NCBI GenBank assembly: GCA_044336205.1
Contig: CP172318.1
Span: 2,108,001-2,172,000, forward strand
From: Ruoffia sp044336205
GTDB taxonomy: Bacteria > Bacillota > Bacilli > Lactobacillales > Aerococcaceae
DNA length: 64,000 nucleotides
Reading direction: 5' to 3'
In this document: positions 46,643 through 54,496 of the stretch, in pieces
Position numbering within the stretch: the first letter of the stretch is position 1
Layout of the letters: the number at the start of each line of letters is the position of its first letter
Notes under the pieces: generated by a model
The model's input: only the letters and a program-made list of their open reading frames with translations
The model's database searches: none
What the model was told of the DNA's origin: nothing
Made by a program: the position numbers and the translations under genes

Positions 46643-46671
46643 ATCATACACTTTTTTCTCATCGTGGTCAA
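46643..46671 (-). promoter_or_regulatory. Promoter of the Ile-leader operon
   Basis: On the minus strand TTGACC (46666-46671), a 17-bp spacer and TATGAT (46643-46648). The start-site region TAATCAAATAAAA also occurs at the Leu-leader promoter. Confidence 0.75.
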
Positions 46672-46723
46672 GTTTTTTCATTTTTATCTCATAATCTACC
46701 GTCCATTTTGTAGTAAAAATTAA

Positions 46724-46765
46724 TGCCCCCAAAAGTTAGAGTAAGTTTTTTAACTTTTGGGGGCA
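46724..46765. repeat. Perfect inverted repeat resembling IS3-type ends
   Basis: TGCCCCCAAAAGTTA (46724-46738) is the exact complement of TAACTTTTGGGGGCA (46751-46765), with a 12-base spacer. The same CCCCCAAAA(A)GTT core faces its complement at 6703-6749. They look like two outer ends of a mobile element joined without its genes; a terminator role is also possible. Confidence 0.5.
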
Positions 46766-47335
46766 CCCATACCTATATATGCAATAAAATAATCATATTT
46801 ACAAAAATTTAAAAATATAGCTCAATATAAACCCAACTATTAAGCACAAATAGAAATTAGAATATAGTTCATCTTTTTATTATCCTTCATAGAATCAGCT
46901 TTTATACTAATGATTTAAGACTGATTATTCATTCAATTTCGTCTCTATTAAACATGTCTCAAACGTTATAGTAATTTTTATTTTAACGATAGTTTATTCT
47001 CACCCCCTATAATCTATAATCATTGAACAGCCAGCTTAAGAGATAGTTCCTCTGCTAGCATGTTAACATTAAAATAGTCTTGCTTATTAAAGTTTCTTTT
47101 AATTAAATCCTATAAATTTTAATCGGCACCTCTTGCTTCAACATTTAAATTATTATGTTAAGAAAATAGCATCTTGGAGTAGAAACTAATTGACTGATAC
47201 AACTTAAATAGTTATTTCATTATTAAAATCAACCTAAACCACGATAAATTATATATACTATGAGTTTAATTTTAAGAAATTTATTCATCCTAAATTTCCT
47301 TTTGTGTAAATATTAAGAGGAATCTAGGTACAAAA
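46766..47335. other. AT-rich gap without recognisable genes
   Basis: 570 bp with only very short open frames on both strands. It is strikingly AT-rich (long runs such as AAAAATTTAAAAATATAG). I see no RNA gene, riboswitch core or credible coding remnant. Confidence 0.5.
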
Positions 47336-47369
47336 CAAAGCCCTTTTGAAAAAAATCAACAGGGCTTTG
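47336..47369 (-). terminator. Terminator after the secreted-protein pseudogene
   Basis: CAAAGCCC and GGGCTTTG form the stem; on the minus strand TTTTG follows. Confidence 0.7.
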
Positions 47370-47399
47370 TCTATTGTATGAAATTTTATGACTTTATCT

Positions 47400-47927
47400 C
47401 TATTCTTCATCAACAGCTTTTGTTAAATCGTCATTGAAATTTAAAGTAGCAATTCGCTGGTCTGTAGTGCGAAACATCCAACTCTCACCATCCTCGACAT
47501 ACTTATAAGTTGGATGGGTGAAGATTATAACATGAGTGGCATAATCTTGGTAATCTTCATTTGATTATTCGTCTAAGTATTCAATAGTGGTTTGGCTCTC
47601 TGTATCCTCTGATGACTCACTTGGATTTCCTAATCCGGTTAAGTTTTCATTATTAGCAATATAAGCAGCAAAATCTTCAGTAATCAAACGACGCTTGACG
47701 GTCTCGTCCGTAAAATCACCTAAATCATTTAGTAAAAGAACTATCTCATCATCTCCAAAGATATAGCCTTTAATCGCAGCGTCATCAGAGGTTATATACA
47801 TCCCTTCAATATCAAATTCGTTAGATACAATTTCTTCTTGGGCTTGTGCTGATTTCAGTGAACTGAATTGGGAAACTATGAATATCATCATTAAACTACT
47901 TATAAACTTATATAATTTTTTATTCAT
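47400..47927 (-). pseudogene. Secreted protein of unknown family with an in-frame TAA
   Basis: A signal peptide (MNKKLYKFISSLMMIFIVSQ, cleavage near SAQAQ) is followed by an acidic domain up to YLDE, a TAA at 47565-47567, and then, in the same frame, 54 more residues that look coding (SNEDYQDYATHVIIFTHPTY, ESWMFRTTDQRIATLNFNDD) ending at the TAG at 47400-47402, next to a terminator. The unbroken protein would be about 175 residues. I do not recognise the family. The frame upstream (47932) seems to be its operon partner. Confidence 0.65.
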
Positions 47928-47931
47928 TATA

Positions 47932-48223
47932 TTATTCCTCTCCTGAAATATCTATTTTTTCTTCTGAGGGAATTGGATACGGTTCTCCTTCCGGATATAA
48001 ATATCCTTCATAATAGGTTAGACTTCCATTAATATTCCCAGAAAACTGCAAATACCCTCTATATAATACTCCAACTTCAACTTGCTCATAATATCCAAAA
48101 GGCGGTATACCAAATGCTGTGTCCCAAACTCCAGTCCACCAGATTCTAGATGGCGCAATTCTTATTTCTTCATTATATGTCTGCGGTAACTCTTCAGCAT
48201 ATCCGTAATAATAAAGTTTTCAT
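47932..48223 (-). pseudogene. Fragment of a second secreted or surface protein gene
   Basis: A 95-residue open stretch with no start codon: YYYGYAEELPQTYNEEIRIA, then RIWWTGVWDTAFG, VGVLYRGYLQFSGNINGSLT, and SEEKIDISGEE before its stop, five bases ahead of the next gene. The composition is coding-like (Trp, Tyr, Gly). An ATG AAA at 48218-48223 lies in another frame, so one base change may have broken the start. Family unknown. Confidence 0.45.
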
Positions 48224-48690
48224 AAAATTAATCTTTATATTATCCGAATTTAAATCTTTTTCTATATTTTATTATTTAATACTTATAATTTCAGTCTAAA
48301 ATTGACGCATAAATGCTTTTAGTCTGTACATAATGAAGCCTAATATAACCATTAACAATGATTTTATTAGTTAAAATAAAAAATCTATTTTATATTATGT
48401 GTTTAACTTTATGAAATTTCCGATGTCTTTTTATAATTATTGATATTATACCTATAATATATTGTTAAGGAGGTATAAAGATAAACGAATGAATATGGAT
48501 TAACTTTGGTCCAGAAATATAAACAACATAGGTCAGATGAACTCGTAGATCGGCTAGACGTGGGAAACCGAACACCATAATAAATAACCATGCATGAAAT
48601 ATTCATACATGGCACAAAAATATTTGTTTATTTACCTGTCTACTTGACAGAGGGCAGTTCACTATTCATTCTTATATTCTAGTGTTTATC
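48224..48690. other. Gap without recognisable genes
   Basis: About 470 AT-rich bases. A plus-strand AAGGAGG at about 48468-48474 is followed only by a five-codon frame. A small hairpin (CCATGCATGAAATATTCATA region, 48588-48613) is present. I see nothing else. Confidence 0.45.
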
Positions 48691-50055
48691 CTACCCCGCA
48701 AACCTATGCAATAGCGCCATAATATGTTCTACCCCTTGGTAGTAGTCTTCGATGCGGATATTCTCATTCGGAGCATGGGCACCTGATTCCACCCAACCTG
48801 TTCCTGAACCCAGGATAGGGACATTCAAGAATTCACCGAAACCTGACATTGGACCCGTTCCTGGTGAGTTAAATTCCAAGACAACCTTGTCCTCTCCGTA
48901 GACCGATTTAGCTGACTCTATCACGTCCTCAGTAAAAGGATTAGAGATATCTGTTCTAAAGGGTTTAACTGAGGTTAAGAGCTCTAAATTCACATCTTCA
49001 AAGCCATTGGCGTCAAAGTGATTGCGTAATAATTCATAGACTTTATCAGGTTCATAACCTGGAACGAGACGAACATCAATCTTAGCCATCGCTTGTCTTG
49101 GTAAGACCGTCTTAGTTCCTGGTCCTGTATAGCCTGATAATAGACCACTAATAGTCATAGTTGGATACAGAATCAAAGCTTCTTGGGCAGAATAATCTAA
49201 GTTGTCTGTAATTAATGGATGTTTTAAGCCATAAGTGTCTATTGTAGCTGATTCATTATACGGGAAGTCTTGAACATTCTGAACTTCAGCAGCTGTTGGT
49301 TCACGACGCATCTCCTTGAAGCCATCAATGGTGATATTATTATTCACATCGCGTAAGCTTGTTAAGGCGTGAACTAAGCGCCAAGCTGCATTATCAATGA
49401 CAGCCGCTTGGGATGAGTGGATATCAATATCGGCACTCACAACTGATGCTTCAAAGTAGGCAATCCCCTTAACACCGGCACTAATAATCATGCGCTCTTC
49501 ACTATCTTTACTTCCAGATTCCCAGATACAGGCGTCTGATTCAAATTTGTCGGCGTATTTCTCTAGATAGTGGTTAATATTCGGGCTTCCAATCTCCTCT
49601 TCACCTTCGACGAAGAACTTCACATTACAAGGCAGTCCTCCTTCAGTCGCTTGGATGGCTTGAATGGCCACAATCCGTGACATAAAGTTAGCTTTGTTAT
49701 CAGAGACACCTCGGGCAATAATCTTCCCATCAGCCACAGTTGGTTCAAACGGCGCAGTTCGCCATTCATCCATCGGATCTTCAGGTTGAACATCATAGTG
49801 ATTGTAGAATAGTAAGGTTTTATTTGGGTTACCTTCCACGCCTGCTTTGAAGTGCCCATAGACAACGGGGTGACCTATGCCATCATATAAGACCTCACTG
49901 TCACCTCCAGCCTTGATAATTGTCTGACTGACGAATTCAGCCGTCTCAGGGATTTGTCTTCCCTGAGCGGATACTGATTCGTATCTTAAATATTCAAATA
50001 AATCATCCATATATTTGTCTGAGTATTCTTTAGCAATGCTTTTGTATTGAGTCAT
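48691..50055 (-). CDS. M20-family metallopeptidase (dipeptidase)
   Basis: A zinc-dependent exopeptidase of 454 residues. LLFYNHYDVQPEDPMDEWRT holds the first metal ligands, IIARGVSDNKANFMSRIVAI the bridging Asp, and KFFVEGEEEIGSPN the catalytic Glu pair; a lid domain (about residues 190-330) follows. AAGGTGG precedes the ATG. It lies 54 bp downstream of oppA2 in the operon behind the Leu-rich leader, so imported or surface-bound peptides are its likely substrates. Confidence 0.88.
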   Translation of the reverse strand: MTQYKSIAKEYSDKYMDDLFEYLRYESVSAQGRQIPETAEFVSQTIIKAGGDSEVLYDGIGHPVVYGHFKAGVEGNPNKTLLFYNHYDVQPEDPMDEWRTAPFEPTVADGKIIARGVSDNKANFMSRIVAIQAIQATEGGLPCNVKFFVEGEEEIGSPNINHYLEKYADKFESDACIWESGSKDSEERMIISAGVKGIAYFEASVVSADIDIHSSQAAVIDNAAWRLVHALTSLRDVNNNITIDGFKEMRREPTAAEVQNVQDFPYNESATIDTYGLKHPLITDNLDYSAQEALILYPTMTISGLLSGYTGPGTKTVLPRQAMAKIDVRLVPGYEPDKVYELLRNHFDANGFEDVNLELLTSVKPFRTDISNPFTEDVIESAKSVYGEDKVVLEFNSPGTGPMSGFGEFLNVPILGSGTGWVESGAHAPNENIRIEDYYQGVEHIMALLHRFAG

Positions 50056-50109
50056 CTAATTTCCACCTTCCAATAATTCCTTAGTCACGGTTATCTTGTC
50101 ACTTCAATT

Positions 50110-51735
50110 TTATTCTGTCATCGTCACTTCTTTCAATTGAACATCCACCATTCCATCGACGAACAAACCATCAATTCGATCACTCTTTACTTGTGGGTTA
50201 GAGTAGTAGTAGATTGGAATAAATGGCATCTCATCCATAATAATTTTTTCTGCTTCTAAGTAAAGTTCATATTGTTCTTCCATATCTTCAACCGTATTCA
50301 CCTTATCCAAGATAGCCTGATACTCAGCATTCTCCCAACCTGTTCTATTTTGACCTGTTGTAGCAGCGTAATATTGTTCTAAGAAAGCATAGGCTGAGTT
50401 ATAATCTACAGTTGGTCCGATGCGTCCAATTTGGTAATTTAATTGATTCATACTTTCAAAGTGAACATTAATCTCTGCCGTTTCAATCGTCGCATTCACA
50501 CCTAACTCACGTGCCCATTCATTTTGAATGTATTGTGCAACAGCCATATGCGAGTCATTGTCATTTGTTTGAATCACAACTGGGAGTTGAGCCACATCAT
50601 CAATACCTAATTCTTCCAGTCCTTTTTGTAGGTATTCACGTGCTGTCTCGTAATCTGCATCCGCAAAGTAACCACGATCTTCTTCAAAACTTTCAACCGT
50701 TGGAGCAATCGCACCTAAAGCTGGAGTCTGTTCACCTTTAACCACATTATCAATTAAGTCTTGACGGTTAATCGCTAGTGAAAGGGCACGACGGATGTTA
50801 GCATTTTGCATAATCTCATCGGTTGTATTCAGTTTGTACATATAAGTGGCACCAATATCCGTTACTTCTAAGGTTCTGTCATTGCGGTAACTGTCAATAG
50901 AATCTGCTGGAATAGTATTGAAAGGAATACCTATAAAATCAAGGTCACCATCCAAGAAACTCATATTAGCTGTTTGCGAATCTTCAATAATTCTAACATA
51001 GACACCGTCTAGGTCCACATTCTCAGCGTCCCAATAATCTTCATTCTTCGCTAGTGTATAATCCCCGTTGTGATTCCACTCAACGAAGTTGAACGGTCCG
51101 TTGGATACGAAACCTTCTCCAGCCTCTGTTGCCCAAGAAGCATTTGCTTCCACTGTTCCTTGATGAACAGGCATCATCGTTATTTGACGAGCAGTCAATT
51201 CAATAAAATGAGGAGTTGCTTCAGTTAATGTCACTTCAAAAGTCTGGTCATCAATGGCTTTAACCTTAACATCTTCCTCTGATCCTTCACCCATATAGTA
51301 TTCTTCGGCCCCTTCTATGACGAACATCTTAGAAGCATTGGGTGCACCTGTTTCTGGGTTAATGATTCGCTTCCATGCATATTCAAAGTCTGAAGCTGTT
51401 ACTGGTTCACTATTACTCCATGATACATCGTCTCGTAGATGGAAAGTGTAAGTCAATCCATCCTCACTAATGTCCCATGATTTCGCCATGGCTGGAACAA
51501 TCTCTCCTTCATTAGTTGGGCGTGTTAATCCTTCTAGAATATTCTTTAACATTGGCATTGAATAAGAATCTGTCACAAATGCAGGGTCCATAATCGGTTC
51601 AGATGCGACAGATAAGTTTAAAATCTGTTCTTCCTGAGCCTCACCTTTTGGCGTAGATGTAAAAAAGTTAGACACTTGAAAAATAGCAAAAGCTGAGATT
51701 ATAACGACAATAATTTTTTTAATATGTTGTTTCAT
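50110..51735 (-). CDS. OppA-family peptide-binding protein 2
   Basis: Solute-binding protein family 5, 541 residues. The signal sequence is IKKIIVVIISAFAIFQVSNF; cleavage is likely after STPKGEAQ. As in oppA1, no lipobox Cys is present, so it is either secreted or anchored by an uncleaved helix. Conserved parts: LNLSVASEPIMDPAFVTDSY, YTFHLRDDVSWSNSEPV and FEYAWKRIINPETGAP. The ATG at 51733-51735 has AGGAGG upstream and lies 26 bases after the attenuator's T-run. Clear paralogue of oppA1. Confidence 0.92.
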   Translation of the reverse strand: MKQHIKKIIVVIISAFAIFQVSNFFTSTPKGEAQEEQILNLSVASEPIMDPAFVTDSYSMPMLKNILEGLTRPTNEGEIVPAMAKSWDISEDGLTYTFHLRDDVSWSNSEPVTASDFEYAWKRIINPETGAPNASKMFVIEGAEEYYMGEGSEEDVKVKAIDDQTFEVTLTEATPHFIELTARQITMMPVHQGTVEANASWATEAGEGFVSNGPFNFVEWNHNGDYTLAKNEDYWDAENVDLDGVYVRIIEDSQTANMSFLDGDLDFIGIPFNTIPADSIDSYRNDRTLEVTDIGATYMYKLNTTDEIMQNANIRRALSLAINRQDLIDNVVKGEQTPALGAIAPTVESFEEDRGYFADADYETAREYLQKGLEELGIDDVAQLPVVIQTNDNDSHMAVAQYIQNEWARELGVNATIETAEINVHFESMNQLNYQIGRIGPTVDYNSAYAFLEQYYAATTGQNRTGWENAEYQAILDKVNTVEDMEEQYELYLEAEKIIMDEMPFIPIYYYSNPQVKSDRIDGLFVDGMVDVQLKEVTMTE

Positions 51736-51760
51736 GCTGTATCCTCCTATGAATATAAAG

Positions 51761-51805
51761 AAAAAAAGAACTTGCAAGATTATCCACAAATCTTAGCAGG
51801 TTCTT
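51761..51805 (-). terminator. Attenuator terminator of the oppA2-dipeptidase operon
   Basis: On the minus strand AAGAAC-TGC-AAGATT (51789-51805) pairs with AATCTT-GCA-GTTCTT (51766-51781) and is followed by TTTTTTTC. Upstream, AATCTTATGCGGG (51841-51853) can pair with the 5' arm instead (antiterminator), and is itself competed for by CCCGCATA (51861-51868). Confidence 0.85.
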
Positions 51806-51877
51806 AGATACAACTATTCAGTTGCCTAAACTTTTTTATCCCCGCATAAGATTTGACTCCTATGCGGGCATGCTTAA

Positions 51878-51958
51878 TTAGTGCACCACATAGGACCTCG
51901 GTAATAATAATGCTGCAACTAATAAGTTATTTAATTGTAATAAGTTTAGACGAATCAT
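51878..51958 (-). CDS. Leucine-rich leader peptide (attenuation)
   Basis: A 26-codon frame, too short for usual gene finding, with AAAGGAG eight bases before its ATG and about 25 bases after the predicted transcript start. Nine of 26 residues are Leu: RLNLLQLNNLLVAALLLP. The codons TCC TAT GTG near its end contain CCTATG (51889-51894), which can pair with CATAGG of segment 2 (51859-51868). Segments 2-3, 3-4 and 4-5 can pair in turn. This is a textbook layout for leucine-controlled attenuation. Confidence 0.85.
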   Translation of the reverse strand: MIRLNLLQLNNLLVAALLLPRSYVVH

Positions 51959-51989
51959 AATGTTGCTCCTTTGCTTTTATTTGATTACA

Positions 51990-52018
51990 AGTATATAAGA
52001 GAAAAAATTAAAAATCAA
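51990..52018 (-). promoter_or_regulatory. Promoter of the Leu-leader operon
   Basis: On the minus strand TTGATT (52013-52018), 17-bp spacer, TATACT (51990-51995). It is followed by TAATCAAATAAAA, the same start-site sequence as at the Ile-leader promoter. Confidence 0.75.
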
Positions 52019-52215
52019 CCAAAAAACTCATTATAAACTAATTTATTTTTAATTAATGATGGAATATCTGTTATAACGGAATTTTTAATGCGCAAAAATT
52101 AACCCATAGATAAATTTTGTCGTTTTATGATCTGAGTTTATGTGAACTTAATATTCAAAATTTATACTATGAACAAAATAAATTGAAAATACTTAACTTA
52201 TGAAGGAGAGATTAT

Positions 52216-54045
52216 TTGAAAGAAATTAAGAACCCTAAACGATCCTTGTTCTATTACTACGGAATCGTTCTGAGTGTCATCTTTATTTTTAACTTTATCG
52301 CATTGCCTTGGTTTAGCGGTCGTCAGATTCAAGAATCAACTTATAATGAGTTTCTAGATAGAATTGAGGAAAAACAAGTCACACAAGTTCAACTGCAACC
52401 TTCGGAAAACCAAATTATATATGTAGATATGGACAGCGAAGATAAAACAGTGTATAAAACAGCGATGATCGATAATCCTGAGTTAACACAAACCTTATAT
52501 GAAGCAGATGTGGAGTTTACCGGCGAGATTATTGAACAGACATCACCAATTATGTCTGTTCTGGGATTATTCCTGCAGATTGCTATCTTCATCGCGATCG
52601 GAAACTGGATCTCCCGCAAATTCATGCAACGAGCTGGTGGTAGTAATGCCATGAAATTTAACCTCGGTAAGAGTAATGCACGTGTCTATGTTCAATCGAC
52701 GGATGGATTGAGTTTCAAAGATGTGGCCGGACAAGATGAGGCCAAAGAAAGTTTGAGTGAAGTAGTAGACTTCCTCAATAACCCGAGTAAATACAGTGGC
52801 ATTGGTGCGAAAATGCCAAGTGGGGTACTACTCGTCGGACCTCCGGGTACTGGTAAGACAATGCTTGCTAAGGCAGTAGCCGGTGAAGCCAATGTTTCAT
52901 TCTTCTCAATGTCCGGTTCTGAATTCGTTGAAATGTTCGCTGGAGCTGGGGCTGCCATAGTCCGTGACTTATTCAAACAAGCTAAAGAAAAGGCTCCCTG
53001 TATTGTGTTCATTGATGAGATTGATGCCATCGGTAAGAAACGTGGTCAATCTCTTGGCAATGATGAACGCGAGCAGACTCTAAACCAATTACTTACAGAG
53101 ATGGACGGATTCGAAGGCAGTGATGGTGTGATGATCCTTGCAGCATCTAACCAACCAGAGTCTTTAGACCCTGCCCTACTGCGTCCAGGCCGTTTCGACC
53201 GCCAAGTTCGCGTTGAACTTCCCGACTTAAAAGGCCGTGAAGATATTCTTAAAGTTCATGCTACTAACATCCAACATGACGAAAGTATTGATTACAACAA
53301 AATTGCTCGCATGGCTTCAGGAGCTTCAGGGGCAGAACTTGCGAATATTGTTAACGAAGCTGCATTACGTGCTATTAGACTAAATCGTCAACAAGCAACT
53401 CAAGAAGATTTTGAAGAGAGTATTGAAACTATTATGGCCGGCGCTCAACGAAAGAATGCCATCCTATCTGACAAAGAGAAATGGATTGTCTCCTACCACG
53501 AGATTGGTCATGCCCTTGTAGCAGCTAAACAAAGCGGGACGGCTCCTGTTGAAAAAATCACAATTATTCCCCGAACTTCTGGAGCTTTAGGTTATACTTT
53601 ACAAGTTTCTGACAGTGGAAATGATTACTTACATTCTAAAGAAGACTTGGGGAATCAACTGGCTACACTAGCTGGTGGTCGCGCTGCTGAGCAGATTGTC
53701 TTCAACTCCATTACTACGGGTGCTTCCAATGATATTGAACGCATGACACAGCTTGCACGTTCTATGATCACCCAATACGGTATGAGTGAAAACTTTGGGA
53801 TGGTGACGTTTGAACAACGTAATAATCAATACCTTGGCAATGAAGCTAGCTCAACGGGTTCTGCTAAGACACAAGCGGCAATTGATAGAGAAATCATTGA
53901 CCTTGTTAACAAGCAATATCAAAAAGCAGAAAAGATTCTTTCTGACAACCGCGAGCTTTTAGATGAATTATCTAAATTCCTCTACGACGAAGAAACCATC
54001 ACAGGTAAGCAATTTATGGAAATCGTAAACCACCATGCAGGCTAA
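52216..54045 (+). CDS. FtsH-type AAA zinc metalloprotease, divergent paralogue
   Basis: Membrane-bound ATP-dependent protease of 609 residues. Two membrane helices (about 12-32 and 113-133) flank an outside domain; Walker A is GPPGTGKT (208-215), Walker B IVFIDEIDAIG, second-region-of-homology PALLRPGRFDRQ, and the zinc site HEIGH (His428, Glu429, His432). The pore motif reads MFAGAGAAIVRDLF, whereas standard FtsH has MFVGVGASRVRD. It is shorter than typical FtsH and TTG-started after AAGGAGAG. Probably an accessory copy beside a housekeeping ftsH elsewhere. Confidence 0.88.
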   Translation: MKEIKNPKRSLFYYYGIVLSVIFIFNFIALPWFSGRQIQESTYNEFLDRIEEKQVTQVQLQPSENQIIYVDMDSEDKTVYKTAMIDNPELTQTLYEADVEFTGEIIEQTSPIMSVLGLFLQIAIFIAIGNWISRKFMQRAGGSNAMKFNLGKSNARVYVQSTDGLSFKDVAGQDEAKESLSEVVDFLNNPSKYSGIGAKMPSGVLLVGPPGTGKTMLAKAVAGEANVSFFSMSGSEFVEMFAGAGAAIVRDLFKQAKEKAPCIVFIDEIDAIGKKRGQSLGNDEREQTLNQLLTEMDGFEGSDGVMILAASNQPESLDPALLRPGRFDRQVRVELPDLKGREDILKVHATNIQHDESIDYNKIARMASGASGAELANIVNEAALRAIRLNRQQATQEDFEESIETIMAGAQRKNAILSDKEKWIVSYHEIGHALVAAKQSGTAPVEKITIIPRTSGALGYTLQVSDSGNDYLHSKEDLGNQLATLAGGRAAEQIVFNSITTGASNDIERMTQLARSMITQYGMSENFGMVTFEQRNNQYLGNEASSTGSAKTQAAIDREIIDLVNKQYQKAEKILSDNRELLDELSKFLYDEETITGKQFMEIVNHHAG

Positions 54046-54127
54046 AACTTTAGCTTGCCAGACCCTAGTGAGACACTGTTATAAGCTCTTCCAGCTTTAG
54101 TAAATTTAAAAAAACTTTCTTCAAAAG

Positions 54128-54190
54128 AAAAACTATGCCACCGTATTAGTCGGATACCCCTTGTCCCTAATGCTAAGTAGCATAGTTTTT
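54128..54190 (+). terminator. Terminator after the ftsH paralogue
   Basis: AAAAACTATGC (54128-54138) pairs with GCATAGTTTTT (54180-54190) around a 41-base loop. The following 90 bp up to the tandem repeats hold no gene. Confidence 0.7.
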
Positions 54191-54281
54191 ATCTTTTTTG
54201 GTATGGATAGCGATTCCCAATCTAGTTGCCGTTTAAACTTTGAGGCTATTGTATATCATGTTGTGATACGGCACTACCACA

Positions 54282-54496
54282 GCTACTATGAACTTTGACT
54301 CGCACATTCTTCACACTAAACGCATTTACTATGAACTTTGACCCACCCATTCTTCATACTAAACACCTTTACTATGAAATTTGACCCACCCATTCTTCAC
54401 ACTAAACGCATTTACTATGAAATTTGACCCACCCATTCTTCACACTAAACGCATTTACTATGAAATTTGACCCGCCCATTCTTCACACTAGACACA
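54282..54496. repeat. Five tandem copies of a 43-bp repeat
   Basis: Copies begin at 54282, 54325, 54368, 54411 and 54454. Each has the form TACTATGAA(A/C)TTTGAC then CC(A/G)CCCATTCTTCACACTA; the central three are the most alike and the outer ones drift. There are no spacers between copies. The array ends exactly where the decayed fruA copy begins. Confidence 0.92.

Noticed and set aside
46538..46732. 64-codon minus-strand ORF taken as one protein
   Set aside because: Its first 40 codons overlie the -35/-10 promoter and lack a ribosome site; only the last 24 codons after GAGGTG form the leader peptide.
47565..47567. Programmed read-through of the in-frame TAA
   Set aside because: TAA followed by T is not a known leaky context and no recoding signal is seen; a nonsense mutation is simpler.
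48409..48615. 68-codon minus-strand ORF
   Set aside because: No ribosome site, odd composition (Ser, Tyr, Cys rich) and no resemblance to any protein family; treated as non-coding.
51780..51788. Perfect DnaA box TTATCCACA
   Set aside because: It is a single copy in the loop of the attenuator terminator, not clustered; likely chance.
54282..54496. Tandem 43-bp repeats considered as a CRISPR array
   Set aside because: Copies are directly adjacent with no variable spacers, and no cas genes are present.
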